From Oscillospiraceae bacterium (lineage in GTDB: Bacteria > Bacillota > Clostridia > Oscillospirales > Oscillospiraceae): a stretch of 17,218 bases of DNA. The DNA lies in assembly GCA_031261245.1 (NCBI GenBank), contig JAISKU010000056.1, positions 1 to 17,218 of the forward strand. Reading direction: 5' to 3'. The position numbers were made by a program, and so were the translations under genes. How positions within the stretch are numbered: position 1 is the first letter of the stretch; the number at the start of each line of letters is the position of its first letter. The notes under the pieces were generated by a model. It saw nothing but the letters and a program-made list of their open reading frames with translations, was not told the DNA's origin and searched no databases. Shown here one piece after another: positions 8,354-15,385 of this stretch.

Positions 8354-10840
8354 ATGTTTCAGTTTGCGCCGGTATCAGAGCGCATCACGCGTATGCGTGA
8401 GCGCCACGACGGATTTACCAACGGCAGCCGAATCTCGGTGAACACAGAACGCACAAAGCTCTACACGGAGTATTTCAGGGCGCACGTGAATGAGCCGCCC
8501 CAGCTCCTGCGCGCGGGCGCGCTGCTGTACTGGGCGGAAAACAAGGAGTGTAACGTCTTCGACGAGGACATTCTCGTCGGCTCCATCGGCCCGGAGGAAA
8601 AGACACTCAGCTTCTACGTGGACACGGGCGCGAACTGGATCCCCGGCGCCACCGATGAGGCGACGTTCAAGGAGGCGTGGCAGTCGCCCGACTCCGTGTA
8701 TATGAGCGATGAGCAGCGCCTCGTGCTCCTCGACGCCTACGAATTCTGGAAGGGCCGCACGTTCAGCGACATTCTCGAGGCGTCGATAACCGACGACATC
8801 TGGGCAAACTGCGGCAACGGCGCGGCCATGCCCGCGGCCGCGAAGGGCGAGCCGGGCTATTGGGGCGTCGGCGGCACACAGGGACACTACATCGGCAACT
8901 TCAACAAGGCGATAAACGTCGGCTTCGGCGAGGTTCGCCGTCAGGCCCTCGCGAAAATCGAGGCGCAAAAGGGCAAGCTCTTCGGCGACGCCGTGAAAAA
9001 GCACATGTATTACCACTCCGTCGTGCGCGTGTGCGACGCCGCGATAATCCTCTCAAAACGCTACGCCGCCTCGTGCCGCGCAAAGGCCGAGACGGTCTCC
9101 GACGCCGCGCGGCGCGCGGAGCTGCTGCAAATGGCGGACTCGCTCGACTGGATCATGGAGAAGCCCGCCCGCACCTACTGGGAGGGGCTTCAGGTCATGA
9201 TCTTCTATCAGATCATGCTCTCCACCGACGCCCAGCAGCACGGCCAGTCGATGGGCCGCGTGGACAAATACGTCGCGCACCTGCTCGACAAACAGCTAAA
9301 GGACGGCACAATCACGCTTGAGCAGGCGCAGGAGTATTCCGACGCGTTCATCATGCGCATCGTGGATTTCATCCACATTCACGGCTTCGGCATCAACAAC
9401 AAGAGCATTATTGAGCTGCGCAAAAAAGGCCTCAACGCCTACTCCTCCATGTACATCGGTGTGAACCCCACGGCGGGCATCGCGCTCACCCTCGGCGGCA
9501 CCCTGCCCGATGGCGAGGACGACTCGAGCGTCGCGACGTTCTGTATGCTCCAGACCTACGGCAGAATGAAGCTCACCGACCCGACGGTCGCATTGCGCGT
9601 CGGCCCGAACACCCCGGACGAGATATGGCGCGTCGGAATCGAGTCGAGCAAGCTGTGCGGCGGTATGCCGCAGTTCCAGAACGACGAGGTCATCGTGCCG
9701 AGCCTCATGGCGTGCGGCTTCACAAAGGAGGACGCGTATGACTACAGCATCGTCGGCTGTGTGGAGCCCTCCGGAACGGGCAACGAGTGGTCGGCGTCCG
9801 GAAACACCGGCGGCGACTCCGTGTGGAACATGATGGACGCGATTCAGATCGTCATAAACGGCGGCGTCAACATCAGAACGGGCAAAACCGCGCTCCCCTG
9901 CAAAAAGCTCTACGAGTACGACAGCTTTGAGGAGTTCCGGGAGGCCTTCGTCAAGGAGATGCAGTACCTCATGGACTGGACGGTGTCGTTTAACGCGATG
10001 TTTGAGTACGTGTACTCGCAGTACATGCCCGCCGTCGCGGCCTCCGCGCTGCTCGACGGCTGCATGGAGTCCGGCGTGGACGCCACCGCCGGCGGCGCGA
10101 AGTACAACCGCACCGGCCTTACCGCCTGCGGCACCGCGAACGTCGGCGACAGCCTCATGGCCATCAAAAAGCTCTGCTTTGACGACAAAACCGTCTCCCT
10201 GCAAACGATGTACGACGCGCTCGCGGCCGACTGGGTCGGGTATGAGCAGCTGCGCCAGACGATAATCAACGAGGTGCCGCACTACGGCAACGACAACGAG
10301 GAGGTTGACGGCCTCGCCTCGTGGGCGCTCGGCGAGTGGGCGCAGATCATGAAGCGCGAAAAGGGCCCGCGCGGCAACTTCTGCGGCGGCACGTTCACGA
10401 TGACGGCGTACGTCATGTTCGGCAAAATGCTCGGCGCGACGCCCGACGGCAGAAAAGCCGGAGAGCCGATTGCCGACGCGATCTCCCCGCGTCAGGGCTT
10501 TGACAAAAAGGGCCCGACGGCGTATCTGCGAAGCGCGGCGAAGCTCCCGCACCTTGAGCTAACGAACGGCGACCAGCTCAATATCCGCTTCACGCCGAGC
10601 TCCGTGCGCGGAGACGAGGGCGCGACAAAGCTCAAAAGTCTGATGAAGACGTACTTCCGCCTCGGAGGAATGCAGGTGCAGTTCAACGTCGTCAGCACGG
10701 AGAGCCTGCACGCCGCGCAAAAGGATCCGATGGCGTACAAAGACCTCATCGTGCGAATCGCGGGCTTCTCCACGTACTTCGTGGCGCTCAGTGAGGACGT
10801 GCAAAACGACTTCATAACGCGAACGGAAATAAGCGTCTGA
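8354..10840 (+). CDS. Glycyl radical enzyme of the pyruvate formate-lyase-like superfamily (dehydratase/lyase/decarboxylase type), substrate unknown
   Basis: Glycyl radical enzymes are oxygen-sensitive catalysts that keep a radical on a C-terminal glycine and pass it to an active-site cysteine. This 828-residue protein has the PFL-like N-terminal domain, the active-site cysteine C469 in IVGCVEPSG with the partner glutamate E471, and the radical glycine G804 in VRIAGFSTYFVAL near the C terminus, followed by the QNDFITRTE ending. The Cys-Val-Glu site rules out pyruvate formate-lyase itself (adjacent Cys-Cys) and places it with dehydratases, C-N/C-S lyases and decarboxylases. The segment after the cysteine (SGTGNEWSASGNTGGDS) is not one I can tie to a characterised subfamily. 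It starts at a strong GGAGG site 31 bases after guaA and ends before a terminator. No activating enzyme, microcompartment or substrate gene is adjacent. Confidence 0.93.
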   Translation: MFQFAPVSERITRMRERHDGFTNGSRISVNTERTKLYTEYFRAHVNEPPQLLRAGALLYWAENKECNVFDEDILVGSIGPEEKTLSFYVDTGANWIPGATDEATFKEAWQSPDSVYMSDEQRLVLLDAYEFWKGRTFSDILEASITDDIWANCGNGAAMPAAAKGEPGYWGVGGTQGHYIGNFNKAINVGFGEVRRQALAKIEAQKGKLFGDAVKKHMYYHSVVRVCDAAIILSKRYAASCRAKAETVSDAARRAELLQMADSLDWIMEKPARTYWEGLQVMIFYQIMLSTDAQQHGQSMGRVDKYVAHLLDKQLKDGTITLEQAQEYSDAFIMRIVDFIHIHGFGINNKSIIELRKKGLNAYSSMYIGVNPTAGIALTLGGTLPDGEDDSSVATFCMLQTYGRMKLTDPTVALRVGPNTPDEIWRVGIESSKLCGGMPQFQNDEVIVPSLMACGFTKEDAYDYSIVGCVEPSGTGNEWSASGNTGGDSVWNMMDAIQIVINGGVNIRTGKTALPCKKLYEYDSFEEFREAFVKEMQYLMDWTVSFNAMFEYVYSQYMPAVAASALLDGCMESGVDATAGGAKYNRTGLTACGTANVGDSLMAIKKLCFDDKTVSLQTMYDALAADWVGYEQLRQTIINEVPHYGNDNEEVDGLASWALGEWAQIMKREKGPRGNFCGGTFTMTAYVMFGKMLGATPDGRKAGEPIADAISPRQGFDKKGPTAYLRSAAKLPHLELTNGDQLNIRFTPSSVRGDEGATKLKSLMKTYFRLGGMQVQFNVVSTESLHAAQKDPMAYKDLIVRIAGFSTYFVALSEDVQNDFITRTEISV

Positions 10841-10850
10841 TAAAAAAAGA

Positions 10851-10886
10851 AAAACCCCCGCCGTCCCATAACGGCGGGGGTTTTTT
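10851..10886. terminator. Strong bidirectional terminator between the glycyl radical enzyme and the radical SAM gene
   Basis: A 10-bp perfect stem (CCCCCGCCGT at 10855-10864 and its complement at 10871-10880, 6-base loop) has AAAA before and TTTTTT after. It ends the plus-strand transcript of 8354-10840 and, on the other strand, the converging transcript of 10889-11755. Confidence 0.9.
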
Positions 10887-10888
10887 CG

Positions 10889-11755
10889 TCAAAACAGCGA
10901 CAGCTGTCCCGCGTCCGGCTCCGGAAATTCCCGCATATACGCAAAAACCTCGTCGGAGCCGCACAGTATCCCGCGCTTTTCGCACTCCGCCCGCAGCAGC
11001 GCCGTCAGCTCCGCGTCGTTGTCGCTCGCGCAGGTGTACGCGTTGCCGAATTTCTCAATATACCGCCGCTTCAGCCCGGGAAAATGGCGGTCGAGCGCCG
11101 CGTAATAGTACTCCCTGTCCCCCTCGCGCAGCGTCATTCCCGCGCCGAACCACACAATCCCGCGCACTCCCGCGCGCACGCAGTAGTCGAGCAGCCCGAG
11201 CATGTTCTCCCGCGTGTCGTTGATAAACGGCAGCAGCGGCGAGAGCCACACCACCGTCGGAATCCCGCGCTCCCGCATCGCGCAAAGCGCCTCAAATCTC
11301 TCGCTCGTGACGGACACGTTCGGCTCAAGCACGCGGCAAAGCGCGTCGTCGCGCGTCGTAAGCGTCATCTGAACCACGCACCTCGCGTTCGCGTTAATCT
11401 CCGCCAGCAGGTCGATATCGCGCAGAATCCGCGCCGATTTCGTCAGAATCGCGAGTCCGAAGCCGCTGCGCGCTATCACCTCAAGGCACCGCCGCGTCAC
11501 GCGCAGCTCCTCCTCGAGGTGCAGGTACGGATCGCACATCGACCCCGTGCTTATCATACAGCGCTTCCGCTTGCGCCGCAGCTCCGCCTCGAGCATTTCG
11601 GGCGCGTTCTCCTTCACCTCGATGTCCTCAAAATCGTGGTCGAACTGATAGCACACGCTGCGGCTGTCGCAGTAGATACAGCCGTGAGTACACCCGCGAT
11701 AGAGGTTCATGCCGTTCTGCGGCGAGAGAATTGACTTGTACCGCTTGTAGTGCAT
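10889..11755 (-). CDS. SPL-type radical SAM protein (COG1533/SplB-like), function unknown
   Basis: The 288-residue protein has a radical SAM cluster motif CTHGCIYC (C22, C26, C29) that would bind a 4Fe-4S cluster and SAM. The opening 'KSILSPQNGMNLYRGCTHGCIYCDSRS' region and STGSMCDPYLHLEEELRVTR are typical of COG1533 proteins, named after spore photoproduct lyase SplB. Most members, including short ones like this, have no assigned substrate. It ends in a DAGQLSLF tail, also common in the group. A GGGAGGCGG ribosome site precedes the ATG. It converges on the glycyl radical enzyme gene, but it is not an obvious activase for it: glycyl radical activases usually have a different fold pattern, around the cluster motif, and often extra ferredoxin-type cysteines. 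Real DNA-repair activity is also unproven. Confidence 0.85.
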   Translation of the reverse strand: MHYKRYKSILSPQNGMNLYRGCTHGCIYCDSRSVCYQFDHDFEDIEVKENAPEMLEAELRRKRKRCMISTGSMCDPYLHLEEELRVTRRCLEVIARSGFGLAILTKSARILRDIDLLAEINANARCVVQMTLTTRDDALCRVLEPNVSVTSERFEALCAMRERGIPTVVWLSPLLPFINDTRENMLGLLDYCVRAGVRGIVWFGAGMTLREGDREYYYAALDRHFPGLKRRYIEKFGNAYTCASDNDAELTALLRAECEKRGILCGSDEVFAYMREFPEPDAGQLSLF

Positions 11756-11818
11756 CGCCCCGCCTCCCGCCTTTTTCCCCGATTATACGCCGTCCTGAAA
11801 ATTTTTTCAATATACCTC

Positions 11819-11847
11819 TTGACAAGTTATATTATATTAAATATAAT
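11819..11847 (+). promoter_or_regulatory. Consensus promoter of the padR operon
   Basis: TTGACA (11819-11824), exactly 17 bases, then TATAAT (11842-11847): both hexamers match the sigma-70/sigma-A consensus perfectly. Such a strong promoter usually needs repression, and an inverted repeat covers its -10 box. Confidence 0.85.
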
Positions 11848-11872
11848 ATCATTATAAAAACAATATTATATT
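11829..11872. promoter_or_regulatory. Probable PadR operator: palindrome plus extra half-site
   Basis: ATATTATATT at 11829-11838 is followed, after one base, by its exact reverse complement at 11840-11849. The same 10-mer recurs exactly at 11863-11872. The palindrome overlaps the spacer and -10 box, as expected for a repressor site. PadR-family repressors commonly bind AT-rich palindromes at their own promoters, so autoregulation by the adjacent PadR protein is the natural inference. Confidence 0.65.
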
Positions 11873-11893
11873 TTCACGAGAGGAGATACTGCG

Positions 11894-12220
11894 ATGGCTT
11901 TTCAAATCGGCGGGGCGCTGCTCGACGCGTGCGTGCTCGCCCGGCTCTCGCGGGAGGACGAGTACGGCTACGCCCTCACGCAGGGCGTGAAGGACACGCT
12001 CGAGGTCTCGGAGTCCACTATGTACCCCGTCATGCGCCGCCTCCAGACGGAGGACTGCCTGACGGTGTACGACGTGCCCTACGCGGGGCGCAACAGGCGG
12101 TACTACCGCATCACGGAGCTCGGCCGCAAAAAGCTCCGCGTCTACATCGACGAGTGGGGCGTTTTCAGACAAAAAATCGACGCGATACTGAAGGGGGGCG
12201 ACGCAAATGACGGGAACTGA
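11894..12220 (+). CDS. PadR family transcriptional regulator
   Basis: This 108-residue protein is a short PadR-type (PadR-s1-like) winged-helix repressor. The N-terminal helix-turn-helix is visible in DEYGYALTQGV and SESTMYPVMRRLQTEDCLTV, and the wing in RNRRYYRITELGRKKL; a short C-terminal helix for dimerisation follows. It acts on DNA, most likely on its own promoter (see the palindrome at 11829-11849). An AGAGGAG ribosome site lies upstream of the ATG. It overlaps the DUF1700 gene by 14 bases, the common pairing in Bacillota where the regulator controls a membrane DUF1700/DUF4097 pair. The inducing signal is unknown; related systems respond to envelope-active compounds or aromatics. Confidence 0.93.
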   Translation: MAFQIGGALLDACVLARLSREDEYGYALTQGVKDTLEVSESTMYPVMRRLQTEDCLTVYDVPYAGRNRRYYRITELGRKKLRVYIDEWGVFRQKIDAILKGGDANDGN

Positions 12221-12797
12221 ATTCACGCAGCAACTCAGCCACGCTCTGCGCGGGCTGCCCGAGGAGGAGATTGAGGCCGCCGTCGCGTTCTATGAGGAGT
12301 ATTTCAACGACGCGGAGGACGAGACCGCCGCCGTCGCGGCGCTCGGCACACCGGGCGAGGCCGCGGCGCAGATAATCGCGGACTACGCGACAAAGCCCGT
12401 GCCCGTGGCGGAGCGCACCGCGAAGCGCGGCTTCCGGACGGTGTGGATGGTGCTGCTCGCGGTATTCGCCGCGCCCATCGGGCTGCCCATCGCCATCGCC
12501 GTGGGCGCCGTCGCGTTCTCGCTCATCATCTCGCTCGCGGCGGTGCTGTTCTCCGTCGGCGTCTCGGGCGTCGCGTGCATCGTCGCGGGCGTCGTCTACG
12601 CCGTCGTCGGAATCTTCGTCGGCTTCCAAAGCGTCCCCACGGCGCTGCTCACCATCGGCGCGGGTCTCGCCGCCACCGGCATCGGCCTCGCGCTCACAAA
12701 GTCAATTCTCCTCGCGTCGAAAAAGTGCTTTGACGCCATCGCGCGCGGTTTGGGCAGATTCATCCAAAAACACGGAGCACGGAGGGTTGCGGAATGA
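12207..12797 (+). CDS. DUF1700 family membrane protein
   Basis: The role is unknown. The N-terminal about 70 residues form the helical domain typical of DUF1700/HAAS proteins (EFTQQLSHALRGLPEEEIEAAVAFYEEYF, then LGTPGEAAAQIIADY). After it, several hydrophobic helices span about residues 75-165 (VWMVLLAVFAAPIGLPIAIAV, then a long hydrophobic stretch and GIGLALTKSILLA), followed by a basic cytosolic tail. Total length is 196 residues, usual for the family. It overlaps padR at its start and the DUF4097 gene at its end (ATGA overlap at 12794-12797), so the three are translationally coupled. In related operons the membrane protein is thought to work with the regulator in sensing envelope state; that is inference here. 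Confidence 0.88.
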   Translation: MTGTEFTQQLSHALRGLPEEEIEAAVAFYEEYFNDAEDETAAVAALGTPGEAAAQIIADYATKPVPVAERTAKRGFRTVWMVLLAVFAAPIGLPIAIAVGAVAFSLIISLAAVLFSVGVSGVACIVAGVVYAVVGIFVGFQSVPTALLTIGAGLAATGIGLALTKSILLASKKCFDAIARGLGRFIQKHGARRVAE

Positions 12798-13549
12798 AAA
12801 GAATCATGAAACACGCGTGGGCGATCGCCGTCGTGCTCATCGTCGCCGGCGCGATACTCGGCGTCGTCGGCTGGCTGCTCGGCGCGCGCGGCTTTTACCT
12901 CGACCGCGGCGGCATACACATCGGCGACAATGATCTGACGCACGTCACCGCCGTCACGGAACCGTTCGACTCCATCGCTATCCGCACCGCCACCGCCGAC
13001 ATTGAGCTCATCGCGGACACGGAATTCCGCATCGACATACAGCTCACCGGCGGTGAGCCGCTCTGGAGCGTCTCGGGCGGAACGCTCACTCTCGAGGCAA
13101 AGACGAACACCATGCTCAGCTTCGGCTTCCTCGGCCCGCAGAACTACATCAAGATCTACTACCCCGCCGGAACCGATTTCCGCTCAGTTGACCTCGACGG
13201 CATAAGCTCCGACATCAAAATTGGGGCCCTCTCCGCCGACTCGGTCTCCATACACGCCGTCTCCGGCAACGTCACCGCGCGCGGCGTCACGGCGGACACG
13301 CTCAAAATCAAGACCACAAGCGGCGAGATCACCTTCGACGGCTCCGTCACCGGCGGCGCGGAGCTCTCCGCCGTCTCCGGCAACGTGGGCTTCAAGTCCG
13401 ACGGCGATTTTGAGTACGAGCTCTCCGCCGTCTCCGGCGGCATCAGGGTCAACGGCAAATACTATGAAAAGCGCGCGAGCGGCGGCGGCGGCGCGCCCCT
13501 CAAGGTCAAAACGACGAGCGGCGAGATTACCGTCCGCTTCGGCAAATAG
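12794..13549 (+). CDS. DUF4097 family cell-surface beta-repeat protein
   Basis: A 251-residue protein with one N-terminal membrane segment or uncleaved signal (about residues 8-28, WAIAVVLIVAGAILGVVGWLL) and an outside domain made of short beta-strand repeats. Repeats are visible as ISSDIKIGALSADSVSIHAVSGNV, TTSGEITFDGSV, LSAVSGNVGF, LSAVSGGIRV and TTSGEITVRFG. This is the pattern of DUF4097 proteins, related to LiaG-type accessory proteins of cell-envelope stress operons; they are expected to form a right-handed beta-helix-like fold. The DNA repeats partly match (CTCCGCCGTCTCCGGC occurs more than once), indicating recent internal duplication. It is the last gene of the padR operon, followed by a terminator. 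The ligand or partner is unknown. Confidence 0.88.
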   Translation: MKRIMKHAWAIAVVLIVAGAILGVVGWLLGARGFYLDRGGIHIGDNDLTHVTAVTEPFDSIAIRTATADIELIADTEFRIDIQLTGGEPLWSVSGGTLTLEAKTNTMLSFGFLGPQNYIKIYYPAGTDFRSVDLDGISSDIKIGALSADSVSIHAVSGNVTARGVTADTLKIKTTSGEITFDGSVTGGAELSAVSGNVGFKSDGDFEYELSAVSGGIRVNGKYYEKRASGGGGAPLKVKTTSGEITVRFGK

Positions 13550-13561
13550 CGCAAAACCCGC

Positions 13562-13595
13562 AAAAAACCCGCGTGAAGCTTCACGCGGGTTTTTT
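13562..13595 (+). terminator. Perfect-palindrome terminator of the padR operon
   Basis: The 34 bases 13562-13595 are an exact palindrome: A6, CCCGCGTGAAG, its complement and T6. The GC stem around the AAGCTT centre plus the T-run gives a strong Rho-independent terminator. Its symmetry would also let it work on the minus strand. Confidence 0.88.
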
Positions 13596-13618
13596 TCAAA
13601 CTTTTTTGCAAAAAACAC

Positions 13619-13647
13619 TTTACAAACCTCTCCGGACGTGTTATCAT
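13619..13647 (+). promoter_or_regulatory. Promoter of the perR-rubrerythrin operon
   Basis: TTTACA (13619-13624), 17 bases, TATCAT (13642-13647). A Per-box-like sequence lies immediately downstream. Confidence 0.65.
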
Positions 13648-13658
13648 AGTTTCAGTAA

Positions 13659-13673
13659 TAGTAATCATTATCA
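13659..13673. promoter_or_regulatory. Per box-like operator
   Basis: TAGTAATCATTATCA matches the Bacillus PerR box (TTATAATNATTATAA) at 11 of 14 defined positions, with a perfect TAAT-C-ATTA core. It sits about 11-26 bases past the -10 box, so a bound repressor would block transcription from starting or proceeding. It fits autoregulation by the downstream PerR-like protein and peroxide control of the rubrerythrin gene. Confidence 0.65.
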
Positions 13674-13690
13674 CATTTGGAGGGCACGCC

Positions 13691-14092
13691 ATGCCAACGA
13701 CGCGTAAGCACAGCAGGAAGCGCAGCGCAATAATCGACCACATACGTCTCTCCAAGGCTCATCCCTCGGCGGAGACGGTGTATGAGAGCTTAAAGCCGGA
13801 CTTCCCCAACCTATCGCTCGGCACGGTTTACCGCAACATCTCGCTCCTGCGCGAGGAGAGGGAGATCGTGTCCGTCGGCTTTGTGTCGGGGGAGGAGCGC
13901 TTCGACGGCGATTTAAGCGACCACGCGCACTTCATATGCGAGACGTGCGGAGAGATTTTCGACCTCGACGGCGCCTGTGCGCCCGCGATGAGCTCCGAGG
14001 AGGCAATCGCCGAAAAATACGGCTTCTCCGTCTCCCGCCGCAAGCTCGTGTACCTCGGTAAGTGCACAAAATGCAAAGCGCAAAACGGGTAA
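13691..14092 (+). CDS. perR: Fur family peroxide-type regulator, PerR-like
   Basis: A 133-residue winged-helix Fur-family repressor. The DNA-binding part includes HPSAETVYESLKPDFPNLSLGTVYRNISLLRE. Metal ligands line up with Bacillus PerR: H24 (its H37), D72 in ERFDGD (its D85), H78 and H80 in SDHAHF (H91, H93) and D91 (D104). Two Cys pairs, CETC (C83/C86) and CTKC (C125/C128), form the structural zinc site. An Asp at position 72 and two regulatory histidines favour a peroxide sensor over an iron sensor, though this distinction is not absolute by sequence. A GGAGGG ribosome site precedes the ATG. The Per-box-like operator upstream and the reverse rubrerythrin gene 45 bases downstream support the PerR call; a Fur or Zur identity is less likely. 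Confidence 0.85.
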   Translation: MPTTRKHSRKRSAIIDHIRLSKAHPSAETVYESLKPDFPNLSLGTVYRNISLLREEREIVSVGFVSGEERFDGDLSDHAHFICETCGEIFDLDGACAPAMSSEEAIAEKYGFSVSRRKLVYLGKCTKCKAQNG

Positions 14093-14137
14093 TCACCCGA
14101 TATCAAATATTAATTTTAACAAACGGAGGTCATTGTA

Positions 14138-14680
14138 ATGAAAAAATGGGTATGTACGGTATGCGGATATGTTCACGAGGGCGACGCTCCCCCGGAGAGC
14201 TGCCCCGTCTGTAAGGTTCCGGCGGAGAAGTTCAAGCTTCAGGATTCGGAGCTCGTCTGGGCGGCGGAGCACGTCGTCGGCGTCGCCAAGGGCTCGCCCG
14301 AGGACATAATGCACGACCTGCGCGCCAACTTTGAGGGTGAGTGCACCGAGGTCGGCATGTATCTCGCGTTCGCCCGCGTGGCGGAGCGCGAGGGATATCC
14401 CGAGATCGGCGCGTACTGGCTCAAGGCCGGACTCGAGGAGGCGGAGCACGCCGCGAAGTTCGCGGAGCTCCTCGGCGAGGTCATCTCGGACAGCACGAAG
14501 GAAAACCTCGCGAAGCGCATAACCGCCGAGAACGGCGCGACGGAGGGCAAGTTTGACCTCGCAAAGCGCGCGAAGGCGCTCAACCTCGACGCGATACACG
14601 ACACCGTGCACGAGATGGCGAGGGATGAGGCCCGTCACGGCAAGGCGTTTCAGGCGCTCTACGACAGATACTTCGGCTAA
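14138..14680 (+). CDS. Reverse rubrerythrin (rubredoxin domain at the N terminus, diiron peroxidase domain after it)
   Basis: Rubrerythrins reduce hydrogen peroxide to water in anaerobes, taking electrons from NADH-linked reductases or rubredoxin. In this 180-residue protein the domain order is reversed relative to classic rubrerythrin. Residues 1-35 form a rubredoxin-type FeS4 site (C6 and C9 in CTVCGY, C22 and C25 in CPVCKVP). The four-helix diiron domain follows, with likely ligands in NFEGECTE (E68, E71), LEEAEHA (E100/E101, H104) and the end helix (E159, then DEARH with E164 and H167). Clostridium acetobutylicum has similar reverse rubrerythrins under PerR control, which matches the gene order here. 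A GGAGG site lies before the ATG. Co-transcription with perR is likely because no promoter or terminator lies in the 45-base gap. Confidence 0.94.
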   Translation: MKKWVCTVCGYVHEGDAPPESCPVCKVPAEKFKLQDSELVWAAEHVVGVAKGSPEDIMHDLRANFEGECTEVGMYLAFARVAEREGYPEIGAYWLKAGLEEAEHAAKFAELLGEVISDSTKENLAKRITAENGATEGKFDLAKRAKALNLDAIHDTVHEMARDEARHGKAFQALYDRYFG

Positions 14681-14688
14681 ACCGCAAA

Positions 14689-14721
14689 AAACGCCCTCCC
14701 GACAAAATCGGGAGGGCGTTT
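14689..14721. terminator. Bidirectional terminator between rubrerythrin and the ECF S-component gene
   Basis: A 14-bp perfect stem (14689-14702 and 14708-14721) with a CAAAA loop. On the plus strand it is followed by only TTT; on the minus strand the T-run is six long, so it is stronger for the converging ECF gene. Confidence 0.8.
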
Positions 14722-14729
14722 AATCACCA

Positions 14730-15230
14730 TCACAGCCCCGCGACGGGCTTCAGCCTCTTCAGCCCCGCGTAAAGCGCCGCCGATATCACCGCGTTCCCGC
14801 CCCACTGCACGCAGTTGAACGGCGCGGCCGCTATCGCGTACGGCACGTCAAATATGACCGCCTCATACGCCGCGTAGCCGAGCACCATAATCGCCCCGCC
14901 GGCGACGGCCGCGAGGATGTACGCGCGCGCCCCGCCGCGCTTCATTATTGCCGCCGCGACAAGCGCCATAAGACCCTTTATCACAAACGTCGCGGGTATA
15001 TACGCCGCCGCCCCGTAGGTCAAGTCCGCGAGCGCGCTGCCGACAGCCGACGACGCCGCCGCGAGCGGCCCGCCCACGAGCATCGCCGTCGCGTAAATCA
15101 CGCTGTCGCCGAGGTTCAGGTATCCCCCCGCGGTGCCGGGCACCGGTATTGGCAAAAACCGCGTCACGGCGAATATCGCCGCCGCGAGCAGCGCCGCCGC
15201 CGAAAGCCTCTTCGTGCTCACTCCGCGCAT
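14730..15230 (-). CDS. ECF transporter S component (substrate-binding membrane protein)
   Basis: S components capture a vitamin or other micronutrient and dock on a shared energising module (two ATPases and EcfT). The 166-residue protein is almost entirely hydrophobic, with about five to six helices, and carries the family pattern GYLNLGDSVIYATAMLVGGPLA and the SSAVGSALADLTYGAAAYIPATFVIKGL segment typical of the ECF/DUF1393-type (PF07155-like) group. An ATG lies 7 codons upstream at 15251, but I chose the ATG at 15230 because AAAGGAGG lies 7 bases before it, inside that extension. The ligand is not readable from sequence; relatives include uptake proteins for riboflavin, pyridoxine and similar compounds. 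No EcfA or EcfT gene is nearby, as expected for a group II system, and no riboswitch is visible in the short leader. Confidence 0.85.
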   Translation of the reverse strand: MRGVSTKRLSAAALLAAAIFAVTRFLPIPVPGTAGGYLNLGDSVIYATAMLVGGPLAAASSAVGSALADLTYGAAAYIPATFVIKGLMALVAAAIMKRGGARAYILAAVAGGAIMVLGYAAYEAVIFDVPYAIAAAPFNCVQWGGNAVISAALYAGLKRLKPVAGL

Positions 15231-15269
15231 ATGTTCGCCTCCTTTGCCCATGTGTTTTCAGGTATTGTA

Positions 15270-15298
15270 ATTATACCCTAAGCGGGGCCAAATGTAAA
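15270..15298 (-). promoter_or_regulatory. Promoter of the ECF S-component gene
   Basis: On the minus strand TTTACA (15293-15298), 17 bases, TATAAT (15270-15275). The leader to the ATG at 15230 is about 33 bases, too short for a riboswitch. Confidence 0.75.
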
Positions 15299-15321
15299 TA
15301 GTGATTTTGTGACATTCGGAC

Positions 15322-15350
15322 TTGACTAAACACGTGAATTTCTATACAAT
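15322..15350 (+). promoter_or_regulatory. Promoter of the bicupin-yigZ operon
   Basis: TTGACT (15322-15327), 17 bases, TACAAT (15345-15350). Only 23 bases separate its -35 box from the -35 box of the divergent ECF gene promoter, so the two could share a regulator. Confidence 0.7.
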
Positions 15351-15385
15351 TAGGCTAAAAGCAGCGCAAGGAGTGATTTTTTCAG

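Noticed and set aside
10889..11755. The radical SAM protein as activase of the glycyl radical enzyme
   Set aside because: It is convergent rather than co-directional, and its overall pattern (CTHGCIYC plus STGSMCDPY) is that of COG1533 rather than of PFL-activase-type proteins.
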